A DNA stretch of 26,089 bases, from positions 1 through 26,089 of IMG/VR virus record IMGVR_UViG_3300017991_001876; one strand, 5' to 3'. Under the pieces are notes generated by a model. It searched no databases. It was given only the letters and a program-made list of their open reading frames with translations, and was not told where the DNA came from. Shown here one piece after another: positions 7,154 through 16,500 of the stretch. The first letter of the stretch is position 1; every line of letters begins with the position of its first letter. The stretch comes from a virus. The position numbers and the translations under genes are program-made.

Positions 7154-7378
7154 ATGAGAAAAGTTAAGAAAGATGTTATGGATTTTACTAAGGTTGGTGT
7201 TGGGTTAGGTGTTGGTACTGCTATCATTGCAGGTACAGGTCATGGTGCATCTGTTTTACCAGCTTTTAGTGTAGCTGGTTCAATGATGAAACCGTTAGGT
7301 GTTGGTATGATGGGGATGCACACTTTAAGATTGGTAGATAAAGGGTATAAACCTTACACTAAGAAGAAAAGAAAATGA
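7154..7378 (+). CDS. Small Gly-rich hydrophobic protein with basic ends
   Basis: 74 residues. The basic N-terminus MRKVKKD and basic C-terminus TKKKRK enclose a Gly/Val/Ala/Met-rich hydrophobic core with two weak helices (about 14-28 and 36-55). The layout resembles a small membrane-embedded virion protein with positive ends that could touch packaged DNA. It follows the preceding gene by one base and overlaps the next ATG. Confidence 0.65.
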   Translation: MRKVKKDVMDFTKVGVGLGVGTAIIAGTGHGASVLPAFSVAGSMMKPLGVGMMGMHTLRLVDKGYKPYTKKKRK

Positions 7379-7443
7379 TTGATTACAAGACTAGAGAATG
7401 GATAAACGAAGAAGAGTATGGAGGGACAAACAATGGAACATGA
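7375..7443 (+). CDS. Possible 22-residue leader peptide
   Basis: The ATG overlaps the upstream stop (ATGA) and the frame reads MIDYKTREWINEEEYGGTN before stopping inside the next gene. The next gene's GGAGGG site lies within this frame, so its translation may help open that site. It may simply be the run-up to that ribosome site; evidence is positional only. Confidence 0.35.
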   Translation: MIDYKTREWINEEEYGGTNNGT

Positions 7444-7558
7444 AATATACCTAGCTTTGCTAGAACTGAACGAAAAAGTAGATTATATCTACCAAGTATT
7501 AAAAGAGAAAGGGTTAGTTAAGGAAGAAGAAGCTAAAGAGGAAGATAAGGAAAAATGA
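7433..7558 (+). CDS. Acidic helical microprotein, 41 residues
   Basis: Begins MEHEIYLALLELNEKVDYIY and ends in an acidic/basic run rich in Glu and Lys. A strong GGAGGG (7420-7425) sits 7 bases before the ATG, and the stop overlaps the next ATG. The heptad-like spacing of Leu/Ile/Val suggests a coiled coil. Unknown function. Confidence 0.6.
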   Translation: MEHEIYLALLELNEKVDYIYQVLKEKGLVKEEEAKEEDKEK

Positions 7559-7797
7559 TAATTGATTTTAAAGAAGTTGCAAGTATCATACAAGTTATTG
7601 AAGATATTATGAAGAAACGTGACATGAACATTGAAGAAAGAGAGTTTGTACTTACTCAACTTACAAGGAGATTAAATTCACAACGGCAAAAGGCTAAAGA
7701 GAGTGACGTTATGCAAAGGGCAATAAACAATCTCCCTTTAGGATTAGGTAGACTTATGAAGAGTCAAGCTAAAGAGTTTGAAGATGAACGGAGGTGA
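7555..7797 (+). CDS. Unknown helical protein, 80 residues
   Basis: Charged and all-helical (IIQVIEDIMKKRDMNIEER... then QLTRRLNSQRQKAKES), without cysteines or membrane segments. It is joined to the 41-residue gene by an ATGA overlap, and the two may form a complex. Its 3' end carries the GGAGGTG ribosome site of the next gene. No family recognised. Confidence 0.65.
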   Translation: MIIDFKEVASIIQVIEDIMKKRDMNIEEREFVLTQLTRRLNSQRQKAKESDVMQRAINNLPLGLGRLMKSQAKEFEDERR

Positions 7798-7802
7798 AAA
7801 CT

Positions 7803-7931
7803 ATGGTAAGCTATTCGGCAATGAAGAAAACAAACGCTAAAAAGAAAGCTTGTAAGGCTAGGAAGAAAGGGTATGAAGCTTCTGTATACAAGAAAAAGAA
7901 AGGTTACGGTATATCTGTAACTAGAAAATAA
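7803..7931 (+). CDS. Very basic microprotein, 42 residues, putative DNA-binding
   Basis: Thirteen Lys and two Arg among 42 residues, with Lys clusters (KKTNAKKKACKARKK, then YKKKKGYG). The spacing of GYEASVYKKKKGYGISV suggests two short beta strands around a basic turn. A textbook GGAGGTG lies 7 bases before the ATG. Some spindle-shaped viruses have a small basic DNA-binding virion protein; a similar job is plausible here but inferred. Confidence 0.7.
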   Translation: MVSYSAMKKTNAKKKACKARKKGYEASVYKKKKGYGISVTRK

Positions 7932-7946
7932 GTGGAGGTGCAGACT

Positions 7947-7985
7947 ATGTACAAGAAAAGAAGAAAGAAGAAGAGGAAGAGATAA
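7947..7985 (+). CDS. 12-residue polycationic peptide gene
   Basis: The frame encodes MYKKRRKKKRKR and then TAA. It has its own strong ribosome site, GGAGGTG at 7934-7940, six bases from the ATG, and a one-base gap to the next gene's ATG. Ten of twelve residues are Lys or Arg. The perfectly placed site and fit between neighbours argue for translation. A protamine-like role in neutralising packaged DNA is the simplest guess; a translational leader for the 175-residue gene is the alternative. Confidence 0.6.
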   Translation: MYKKRRKKKRKR

Positions 7986-7986
7986 A

Positions 7987-8514
7987 ATGAATCCCTGGGA
8001 AAGGAACGCAATGAAGATGGTTGGTAAACCATCCTACCCAAGTAGGATGTTAAAAGACTCCGACGGAGATAAAGTACCAAACGTATTTGATTGTGAACCT
8101 TACAATAAAAAGAAACAAGGGTTGATACATCGGATAGGTAAAGGTGTTGCTAAGAAAGTTTTACGTGGTAAAACCAGGGAAGAAGCTGTACAATCTATAA
8201 GTCGAGCAGAGGAAAGAGCAGAAGCTAAAGCTAAAGCAAGACACGAAGCTAGACTTGAATATGTTGAAGAAAGAGAGAAAGCTAAGTATAAGAAGAAGCT
8301 TGAAGCTTATAAGAAACGGCCAAGTGTTAGCAAAACAATCGTATCTGGTTTAGACGCATTGACAAGACCCAGCCCCCAAATGAATAAAATGTACAGTGGA
8401 AATAAAACTGTTAAAAGAAAGAAAGGTAAGAAGAAGAAACGTAAAAAACAAACTTACTCCAAACCATCAAGACCTTCAAGACCACCTATCTCAGAATTTA
8501 ATTTTGACTTTTAA
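7987..8514 (+). CDS. Basic coiled-coil protein with a DxDxD calcium-type motif
   Basis: 175 residues. Residues about 24-40 read DSDGDKVPNVFDCEPYN, matching the DxDGDxxxNxxDxxP pattern of thrombospondin type-3/dockerin-like calcium loops. Next comes a long Ala/Glu/Lys/Arg helix (about 65-105), probably coiled coil, then a very basic stretch (VKRKKGKKKKRKK) and a Pro/Ser tail. It could bridge DNA and a metal-stabilised assembly. It is preceded by the 12-residue peptide gene with one base between. The calcium motif is seen directly; binding is inferred. Confidence 0.65.
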   Translation: MNPWERNAMKMVGKPSYPSRMLKDSDGDKVPNVFDCEPYNKKKQGLIHRIGKGVAKKVLRGKTREEAVQSISRAEERAEAKAKARHEARLEYVEEREKAKYKKKLEAYKKRPSVSKTIVSGLDALTRPSPQMNKMYSGNKTVKRKKGKKKKRKKQTYSKPSRPSRPPISEFNFDF

Positions 8515-8552
8515 GTAACTACACGACACACACATAAACAGAGGAGATTACT

Positions 8553-9215
8553 ATGGCTAACCCAGAACAGATAAGTAATATTATGAGTAAGTTTTTCAGT
8601 GGAACTGTACTCCACACATTTTTGGTGTGGGGGGGGTACATATTACTTGCATTATTAATATTAGCATTTTTTGTTGCTTTATATTTTTTTATACAGTTCA
8701 GGTATAAAGTAACATACCCTGTGTTACATTATGATAGTAACGGAAAAAATGCACAAATATTAAAGTTTAAGACTGACAGAGCAAGGATAGTTAAACGTAA
8801 AGGCATTAAACGTATGCAACTAATGAAGAAGAGAAAGTATATTGAACCTTTCCCTGATTCGATTATTAGACCCGGTAAAAGAGTAAATTTAATGCGTATA
8901 AACGATGACGGAACATACACACCAATGCCATCATTATCGTTTAATTCACCTGCACAATTCGAGTATCTTACACCAGAAGAGAAGATGTTTGCTATACTTC
9001 AACTCGAAGAATCAGCAAACGCTAACCAAACACCAGAAGCAACAAGAAGAATATTGATGTACACATTGATTGCTGTTGCATTTTGTTTGATTGCTGCCGT
9101 AGCTGCTGTGTGGCTTATAATGAAAGCACCAAACAAAGCTGTGGATGCAGTGAACTCATTAACACCTGCACTAAAGAACATTGCGGGAAACATCGCTGGT
9201 CAAGCACCTAACTAA
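8553..9215 (+). CDS. Two-helix membrane protein, 220 residues
   Basis: Helix 1 (about 20-50, very hydrophobic with a WGGY) leads to a basic soluble domain (about 51-165) rich in beta strands and Lys/Arg, then helix 2 (about 167-190, LMYTLIAVAFCLIAAVAAVWLIM) and a short Ala/Asn tail. GAGGAGAT sits just before the ATG. Two helices around a basic loop would place about 115 residues on one side of the membrane, probably inward. Virion membrane protein by position; family unknown. Confidence 0.7.
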   Translation: MANPEQISNIMSKFFSGTVLHTFLVWGGYILLALLILAFFVALYFFIQFRYKVTYPVLHYDSNGKNAQILKFKTDRARIVKRKGIKRMQLMKKRKYIEPFPDSIIRPGKRVNLMRINDDGTYTPMPSLSFNSPAQFEYLTPEEKMFAILQLEESANANQTPEATRRILMYTLIAVAFCLIAAVAAVWLIMKAPNKAVDAVNSLTPALKNIAGNIAGQAPN

Positions 9216-9223
9216 AATGGAAG

Positions 9224-9823
9224 ATGGTAAAACAAATTTATTTTATTTTATTAATATTTTTTTTGATTCCGATAGTTTACGGAGGTGTTACTGTTGAGTA
9301 TAGTATTGACAATAGTACATGGACAAATGTTACAGATGTTGAAGAAGATACTGGTGAAGCATACCAGGATAATCTTGAAGAAGGCACTTTATACTACTTT
9401 AGAGCAAAAAATGATACTACCGACTGGGTATATTTTACACAACGAACAGATACAAGTGGTGAAAAAGGGATGTCCAGTTTAGCTGTAACAGGATTTGTAT
9501 TAATAATTACGATTGGTCTATTCTTATTACCATTCTTAATCAGAAGATTTAGCCAACATGAAATACTTGATACAACTCTTAAGGGATTATGTATAATACT
9601 AGCATTATTTTTACTAAGTCTTGATACTGCGATGGTTGCTACATTATCTGATACATTTTCACTTGGAGTAACTACTGAAATATTCAGATTTTTATGGTTG
9701 ATTAACTGGACAACTTATATAGCAATCGTAATAGTTGTACTCACATTTGGTTGGAAAACTTTAAATCTATGGAAACTTAGAAAACATAATAAAAGTATGG
9801 GGTACGATGGTGAGGAAAACTAA
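9224..9823 (+). CDS. Secreted/anchored membrane protein with small ectodomain
   Basis: 199 residues. A signal peptide (LLIFFLIPIVYG, cleavage likely near residue 20) is followed by an ectodomain of about 65 residues with a fibronectin-like pattern (VEYSIDNSTWTNVTD...YYFRAKND) and several N-glycosylation sequons, then three transmembrane helices (about 86-108, 117-138, 160-182). The IPIVYG signal end is nearly the same as in the giant fibre at 13588. A virion surface protein is likely. Its 3' end overlaps the next gene by 17 bases. Confidence 0.7.
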   Translation: MVKQIYFILLIFFLIPIVYGGVTVEYSIDNSTWTNVTDVEEDTGEAYQDNLEEGTLYYFRAKNDTTDWVYFTQRTDTSGEKGMSSLAVTGFVLIITIGLFLLPFLIRRFSQHEILDTTLKGLCIILALFLLSLDTAMVATLSDTFSLGVTTEIFRFLWLINWTTYIAIVIVVLTFGWKTLNLWKLRKHNKSMGYDGEEN

Positions 9824-9959
9824 ACAACAGTGGGTTCACGTAGAATTTATAGATAATGTAAGAAAGTTATACCCAAACAAACCTTTCACAAGAGCAACTA
9901 AAGATTTATCAAAGGTTTTAGAGGAAATGTTATATGGTACGCAGCTTAAAAAGAAATAA
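9807..9959 (+). CDS. Small basic protein, 50 residues, possible RHH-like
   Basis: Begins MVRKTKQQWVHVEFIDNVRK and ends GTQLKKK. A strand-like segment precedes two helices, loosely like a ribbon-helix-helix, but the turn (PNKPFTRATKDLSKVLEEM) is not diagnostic. The gene overlaps the neighbours on both sides (17 and 26 bases). It could equally be a basic virion component. Confidence 0.5.
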   Translation: MVRKTKQQWVHVEFIDNVRKLYPNKPFTRATKDLSKVLEEMLYGTQLKKK

Positions 9960-10440
9960 ACGTGGAAGTTTATATGACTTAATCTTTATCGGAGTTATAC
10001 TTTTAAGTTTCGCTGTCGGTACAATGATTGCTTTTAAGATTTCTAGTGAAATAAACGCACAGTTTCAGGCATCGGGAGATATAACAACAGAAGGAAAAAC
10101 TGCTTATAACTCAATAAATAATATGTACCCTGGAATAATAGATAACTCATTCTTACTTTTGACTATGGGTCTTAGCATATTTGCATTAATTCTTGCGATG
10201 ATGGTACGTATCCATCCTGTATTCTTTGTATTCTACTTAATATTACTTGTAATTGTAATATTCATGTCTGGTGTATTCAGTAATATATACTTAGAGATGG
10301 CAAACAATCCTGAGATGTTAGCAATAGCAGACCAATTATCATTCACTACTCATATCATGGCTGCATTACCATTCATTGTTGGTGTTATTGGCTTCATTCT
10401 TGCAATAGTTATGTATAAGAATTGGAGGGATGCAGCTTGA
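9934..10440 (+). CDS. Four-helix membrane protein with pilin-like N-terminus
   Basis: 168 residues. The start KRNKRGSLYDLIFIGVILL resembles a class III (pilin/archaellin) signal: positive charges, a Gly, then a hydrophobic helix. Three more hydrophobic segments follow (about 70-90, 94-114, 138-160), so most of the protein stays in the membrane, unlike pilins. Placement among virion proteins suggests an envelope component. No family recognised. Confidence 0.65.
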   Translation: MVRSLKRNKRGSLYDLIFIGVILLSFAVGTMIAFKISSEINAQFQASGDITTEGKTAYNSINNMYPGIIDNSFLLLTMGLSIFALILAMMVRIHPVFFVFYLILLVIVIFMSGVFSNIYLEMANNPEMLAIADQLSFTTHIMAALPFIVGVIGFILAIVMYKNWRDAA

Positions 10441-10676
10441 AGATGAGTAAACGGTTCTGGTTACTTTCTGTATTCTCAATCAACATATCTATTTTAGTTA
10501 TAATGTTAGCTGCATACATTATTGGCATACCTGACAATTATATGTTCACAGTATATTACAATACAATTGGTGAAGCATGGATAGAAATATTCTTGATGGC
10601 ATTTGCAGTTATAGGAAACTTTTACATTATGACAAAACTAACAAAAGATAAGGTGGAAATATTAAATGAAACATAA
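10437..10676 (+). CDS. Two-helix membrane protein, about 79 residues
   Basis: Start uncertain. GGAGGG (10424-10429) is 7 bases before a TTG at 10437 (overlapping the upstream stop) and 13 before the ATG at 10443 (MSKRFWLLSV). Two hydrophobic helices (FWLLSVFSINISILVIMLAAYIIG and IEIFLMAFAVIGNFYIM) are joined by a polar loop. Its tail overlaps the next gene, and its own end supplies AAGGTGG as that gene's ribosome site. Unknown family. Confidence 0.6.
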   Translation: MKMSKRFWLLSVFSINISILVIMLAAYIIGIPDNYMFTVYYNTIGEAWIEIFLMAFAVIGNFYIMTKLTKDKVEILNET

Positions 10677-12861
10677 AACTATCATATTTATATTTATACT
10701 ATTTTTTGTAGCATTAGTATCAGCAAGACCAACATACTTACAGAACCAGTTTACTAACGGATTAAGTGTAGAAAATATAACATATAATAGTCCTTCAAGT
10801 ATTGTAAGATTTATTGAAATACCTATCGCAACGAATTTTACAGAAGCTTCTATCCTACTAAAAGGTTTCGATGCAAACACATCATTTTTTGTAGATAACT
10901 TTACAAGACCAGATAGTAATGATATTGGGATGGATTGGATTGAGGTTGAAGTAGACCCAATATTTGCAAGGTTACGTGGAAATGAGGCCGTATTATATGA
11001 AGCCATAGGAAGTAGTGCAGTTATGTATAGGGAGTTAAGTAATTGGAGTTATACAAACTTTGAGTATTATGTTCAATATAATTTAACAACCGATGGTAGT
11101 ATTATACATACTCAAATGTTTTATAATGGGAGTGGGGTAAGAGTAGACCAAAATAAACCTGGTCTATCTGTTGAAGTAAGAGGCCCTTCGGCTGGACAAG
11201 ATGTAAGAATACATTTAAACGATACTTTACTCCATGACCAAGATTATGGAGGATGGGTGGCTAATAATAATTATACATTAAAAGTTAGATATAACGGAAC
11301 TACAATAAAAGTTAAGCATTGGTTAAGTACATCATCAGAACCAGCTACATACGATTTTATGTATAATGTTACATTAACATCACTAAACTTTACAGGAGAT
11401 AAATTTATGATTACTCCAAGTGGTTCAACTTCATATAATTTGATTATCAATTATGTTAATCTTACTTTTTTTCCAAACATAACTTCACCATATTTAGAAG
11501 TTGGAGACCCGGATGGTATTTATGAATGGAATCATACAGGTATACTTTACAAATCAAAAGGTAATTTTTCAAGTAAACTTAATGAGTTATTACCTTCATG
11601 TAATTGTAATAACTGTACGATAGATAGTTCAACTTGTACAATCCCTTTATCATTTTACTCAAATAGTGGTGGTATCATAGAAGCTTCTAACATATCAATA
11701 AATTATTCATATACATTTGAGTTGAATAACTGCACTAGAGGTATGGAAACATTAAATCTATCTTCATATAACATTACTGATAATAGTAGTTTAGCTGTCG
11801 ATATGGGTGCATATTTTAATTATTGGATTACTGATAAAGTAAATGGTAAGATGGCATTTAATTATACATTGAAAAAGAACGATACAAGGAGTGAAAGAGT
11901 TTGTATATATCCAAACGGAACAAGTGTATATACTGACTTTCATATCGAATATGATTATGATTCTGTTAAGTTCAGTTATTTTGGAAACGATATAAACCTA
12001 ACAAACATTACAAGGTATGTTAATTTGTATGTAACTGACGGTACAACTTTGGTACTGTTTAATGTAAAAGATATTACAGGAAGTGACCTAGAAGATGTTT
12101 ATATAACTATTGATAAGTATGAAGTTGGAACTAACAGTTATACCACAGTTGAAGTATTAAAGACAGATTCTCAAGGTAATGCTGTCGGAAATTTAGTCTT
12201 GAATACTGAATGGTACAGGATTACTTTAACTTACGATGGAGTTGTTAGACTTGTTGATGGGCCAACTAGGATAATATCCACTACAAATAATTATGCTATT
12301 GATATAACTGGTGACGATTATTTTGATGGATACGATGATTATAAAGGTATAATATACAATCTATCATTTAATAATGCAACTAAGAACTTTAAATTGATAT
12401 ATAATGACCCCAATATGATTATTTCTACTATATGTTTAAAGGTAACTCAATGGAACGTGAGTGGTAACGTAGTTATAGGTAATACTTGTCAATCCAGTTA
12501 TAGTGGAACAATATTAATCAGTGTTGGTACTGACGTTACAGATAAAACTTTCTTAGCAACAGCTTATGTAAAACTAATTAATGGTGATGAATATGTGTTA
12601 GATGTACTAGAAAAAAGTTTCCAGACAGAATGGAAATTTTATGATAACGATGGTGACCATTATGGAGTGTATGTATCATTTTTATTTGTTTTAGTGCTTG
12701 TGATGATAGGTATATGGAATCCCATAATTTCAGTTATAATGTTGATTGTTGGTGTTGCAGTTATGAAGATGTTAGGTTTATATTATATATCATGGCCTGT
12801 GTTCCTAGTTTTCAGTTTACTTGGAGGTATTGTCATCTATAAAGTCAATAGTGCAAAATGA
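10666..12861 (+). CDS. Large membrane-anchored surface glycoprotein, 731 residues
   Basis: A signal peptide (MKHKTIIFIFILFFVALVSA, cleavage after residue 20) precedes an ectodomain of about 640 residues dominated by beta strands with more than 25 N-x-S/T sequons. Residues about 70-260 look like a laminin-G/concanavalin-type beta sandwich (DNFTRP...NGSGVRVDQN...VRYNGTTIKVK). A Cys cluster (CNCNNC...CTI, about 315-330) implies disulfides or metal. Three C-terminal helices (about 665-728) anchor it. The probable role is virion spike or host-receptor binding, inferred from topology. It overlaps the next gene by four bases (ATGA). Confidence 0.75.
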   Translation: MKHKTIIFIFILFFVALVSARPTYLQNQFTNGLSVENITYNSPSSIVRFIEIPIATNFTEASILLKGFDANTSFFVDNFTRPDSNDIGMDWIEVEVDPIFARLRGNEAVLYEAIGSSAVMYRELSNWSYTNFEYYVQYNLTTDGSIIHTQMFYNGSGVRVDQNKPGLSVEVRGPSAGQDVRIHLNDTLLHDQDYGGWVANNNYTLKVRYNGTTIKVKHWLSTSSEPATYDFMYNVTLTSLNFTGDKFMITPSGSTSYNLIINYVNLTFFPNITSPYLEVGDPDGIYEWNHTGILYKSKGNFSSKLNELLPSCNCNNCTIDSSTCTIPLSFYSNSGGIIEASNISINYSYTFELNNCTRGMETLNLSSYNITDNSSLAVDMGAYFNYWITDKVNGKMAFNYTLKKNDTRSERVCIYPNGTSVYTDFHIEYDYDSVKFSYFGNDINLTNITRYVNLYVTDGTTLVLFNVKDITGSDLEDVYITIDKYEVGTNSYTTVEVLKTDSQGNAVGNLVLNTEWYRITLTYDGVVRLVDGPTRIISTTNNYAIDITGDDYFDGYDDYKGIIYNLSFNNATKNFKLIYNDPNMIISTICLKVTQWNVSGNVVIGNTCQSSYSGTILISVGTDVTDKTFLATAYVKLINGDEYVLDVLEKSFQTEWKFYDNDGDHYGVYVSFLFVLVLVMIGIWNPIISVIMLIVGVAVMKMLGLYYISWPVFLVFSLLGGIVIYKVNSAK

Positions 12862-13268
12862 GAATAGACATATTTATTGTATCGTTGTTTTTGGCTGTCT
12901 TGTTTTTGATAGGTGGCACTATGATTATAGATGAAAATATGGATACTTATAATGTAACTGTAATAAATAAATTGTTTGAGAATGTAAGTGTTGAAGCAGA
13001 CAGGATATATAATGATAGTAAAGATTCAAAAGATGAATTTATAACAGACCCAGTAGACCAGGATGAAACAGAGAATAATCTGTTTATTAAAGGTTGGAAT
13101 GTAGTAACTAATGTATGGCAATACTTTACTACTGCTGGAAAGTTAGTGTATGCAGTTGGTCAAGCTATGGGTATCCCACCAATATTTATGGATATATTTT
13201 TATCTATCATTATGGTTTTAGCAATATTTTCATTAGTTTATCTAATATTTAGATTTATGCCGAGGTAA
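12858..13268 (+). CDS. Membrane protein with N- and C-terminal helices, 136 residues
   Basis: An N-terminal hydrophobic segment (about 5-25) is followed by an acidic external region with NVT, NVS and NDS sequons (about 26-95) and a C-terminal helix (about 108-132) ending FRFMPR. The first segment could be a signal anchor. Coupled to the spike gene by ATGA, it may be an accessory subunit of the spike. Confidence 0.65.
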   Translation: MRIDIFIVSLFLAVLFLIGGTMIIDENMDTYNVTVINKLFENVSVEADRIYNDSKDSKDEFITDPVDQDETENNLFIKGWNVVTNVWQYFTTAGKLVYAVGQAMGIPPIFMDIFLSIIMVLAIFSLVYLIFRFMPR

Positions 13269-13271
13269 AAA

Positions 13272-13586
13272 ATGTCAGTACCATCTCCACATAATTTATC
13301 AGCAATGAGTAACACAACAGGTATAGTAGGTTTAACTCAAGTTGTCAATGACCAATTAATGAACGGATTTTTTGGGTTACTCACAATTAGTACCATCTTC
13401 GTTATATGTATGATTGGTTTCATGGCAGCAACGGCCCATGCTGGAAAATCTTTTATAGCATCTTCTTGGATAACTTTTGTGTTATGTCTGTTCTTAAGAA
13501 TACTTGGTTTAGTTAATGACTTAACTATGTATGGAACTTTAGCAGTTGTAGTTTTTAGTATAGCTTTTGTTAGAACGAGGGATTGA
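13272..13586 (+). CDS. Three-helix membrane protein, 104 residues
   Basis: A polar N-terminus of about 30 residues with an NTT sequon precedes three hydrophobic segments (about 33-53, 62-80, 84-101). GAGGT lies 6 bases before the ATG. The final residues VRTRD overlap the ribosome site of the fibre gene (GAGG at 13577-13580). A small envelope protein by context; no family. Confidence 0.65.
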   Translation: MSVPSPHNLSAMSNTTGIVGLTQVVNDQLMNGFFGLLTISTIFVICMIGFMAATAHAGKSFIASSWITFVLCLFLRILGLVNDLTMYGTLAVVVFSIAFVRTRD

Positions 13587-13587
13587 T

Positions 13588-16500
13588 ATGACTAGATATA
13601 TCAACTTTTTTTTGTATGTAGTGTTTGTATTAATACTAATTATTCCGATAGTATATGGTTCTTATAATGCTTCTGTGAAGGATACTGGTATTGAATGGGT
13701 AAAAATAAACTTTTCTCCTGAGACTTCAACCACATCTTATCTTACATCCACTGCACCTCCTTATTTGTATGACCTTCTTGGGGTAGTGTATTTCAATGAA
13801 AGCAAGATGAACGCTACAATTGACGCTAGGGTATCTTCTGGTAACGCTAAAACAGGCACTGGTTATTTATATAACGATACAACATATATGTATCTAAACG
13901 AATCTCAACTAAACGATACAATCGACGCAAGAACAGGGGTAGTTGCCGTTGAAGGTAAAGTAAACTCAACTGCATGGAAATTAGTTGGTCTTGAAAATGT
14001 TACTTTACAAAATAATAATTATAATGTAAGTATAGGTACGTCTTCATCTGCATATAAATTAACAGTTGATGGTCAAACAAGACTAATGGATACTGATTGG
14101 CAATTAAGACTTACACATTCTGCAGGTGGTTGGTTAGCAACTGATTTTAATGTTGATGTAAACGGAGACTTAACCATTACTCCTCAAGGAGGAGAAACAA
14201 CTTTAACACACAACGCTTCTGTTACAAACAGATTTGGAGTAGGTACTACTACCCCTGATTATAAACTAGAAGTCGAAGATACAGGAAACGCTTACATCGC
14301 TGTTAAATCAACTGCTAACAGTGCAGCTATTTTCCGTATGGAAACTTCAACTACTGGCTATCATTTTGAAGGATACCAGGGCAAATTTAGAATAGTTGAA
14401 ACTGGTGTAGATTATCCAATAGTAGTTAATGATTATCCTGGGAAAATAGAGATTTCTAGAAACGTAACTATAAGTAATTGGTTAGAAGCAACAGGAGATA
14501 TTAATTCATCACAAAGAATATGCGATAGAAACGGATGTATAGGGTTTAATAACACAGATACGTGGAACACTACATCTGACTTTGCTGATGATTTTGTAAA
14601 TATTACAGGCGATACTATGACTGGGAATCTTAACATTTCACAAGAACTGTATGTTTACGGCAACACAAAATTATTTGATGATTTAGAGTTGTTCAACGAA
14701 CAATCGCCATCTACTATACAAATGAGAGGTAACACAAGTAAATACACTAGGGCAATACTTAAAATGTACGATAACCTTACATCAGATAATTATTGGGCAT
14801 TAATTAATAGGAATGTATCAGCTTTACCAATATTATCTTATTTAATGTTTGAGAGATATAATGGGACACACTGGATACAACCTATGAGAATATATCCGCA
14901 AGACCTTGTAACATATTTTAAAGATGAAGGAGTGGGAATAGGTGTTTACTCACCACAATATGAACTTGACGTAGAAGGAGATATTGCACTTACTAAAACA
15001 TTAATATTCGATAACGTGGGAGAAAACATATCTTCACTAGATACTGGATACCTTAAATCTGAGAGTAGAACTGGTTTACAATATGTATTTGATACAAATG
15101 CTAACAATAACCCAACAGATAAATTATTTGTAGTCTATAACGAAAATGAATCAGCTACGACAGAATTATTTGCTATAATGAAAAACGGTAGAATCGGTGA
15201 TGCTTCTAACACATACACTTGGGATGAACTTAACGCAACTGGAAGTGGAGGAGGTTCAGCACACACAGCAGTTACACCCTGGTTATACAACGATTCTAGC
15301 ACAATAACATTTAACGAAAGTTTTTTTAATTATTCAGTTATAGAACTGGTAAACGGAACTGAACTTAACGGAAGTAATTATTACGAAATTCAACCAGAAA
15401 ATGTTTTTATGCACAGTTTACCTGGTGCATCTTACAACAACTTACATAATCTGTTTGATGTAGTTGTAGGTTCGGCAGGTAGAATAGATGGTGGTATGAT
15501 TATCAAAAACCCAGACCAAACGATTAACGTAACAGGTGGCTCTGGTATGATAAGACAAACTGATGATGATTTATCAACAGTATATTTCATAAATTGGACT
15601 AATAGAGACAATATTCCTATCCCTACCGATTCAATAGTTTACATAGGTATAGATTACAATAATAGTGAACCTTTTGTTGTTAATTTCACAAACGTAGTAT
15701 CGTGGGATTTGGATACAAACTTTCCTCTTGGTTCTATAATAAACCAAAAAGATGATTTATACATATTAAATAATCCCTGGTGGGTTGGTGACGGATTAAC
15801 TAACATAATTGAAAGATTCCAAGCACAAGGTACAGAAAGAGATGATTCTATTGGTGGTTTAATCTTAGGTGTAACTGGTACTAGAAATCCAACATTAACA
15901 GCAGGCACTTTATGGTCTAGATTAAATGAGTTTGAAATATCAGCTAAAGATTGTTCTGTTGCAGATACAATATACACATTTTGGAGAGACGGTTCTGGAG
16001 GTTGGGAAAGGAGCAGCCAACAAAGTGATTATAACGTAACACATTACGATGATAATTCCGGTACATTACAAACACTTCAGAATAACTGGTACGCTAACTG
16101 GTGGGTATTCATAGAAATTGATTCTGCCAACAATGGACAACTAATGTTTATTTATCCACAGAACCAATATTCAACAAGTAGTTCAGCAGAAGCAGAAGAA
16201 GTGCCTGTATTCCCTTCGACATGGTATAAACATGGATTATTGATTGGGAGAGTATTAATCAAGGAAGGTACTGATACACCCATTGAAGTTCAAAGTGTGT
16301 TTACAACACAATTCACAGCAGCACAAGCGTCAGACCATGGGAACTTAGCAGGATTATCTGACGATGACCACCCACAATATGGGTTTAGATTAAATGTTCA
16401 ATACATAAACGAAACTCAACAAGCAGATAATACTACACAGGCAAGTTTAATCTCAACTTTAAGGGTAGATAATACCACCCAAGCTGCTGAAATAGCAACG

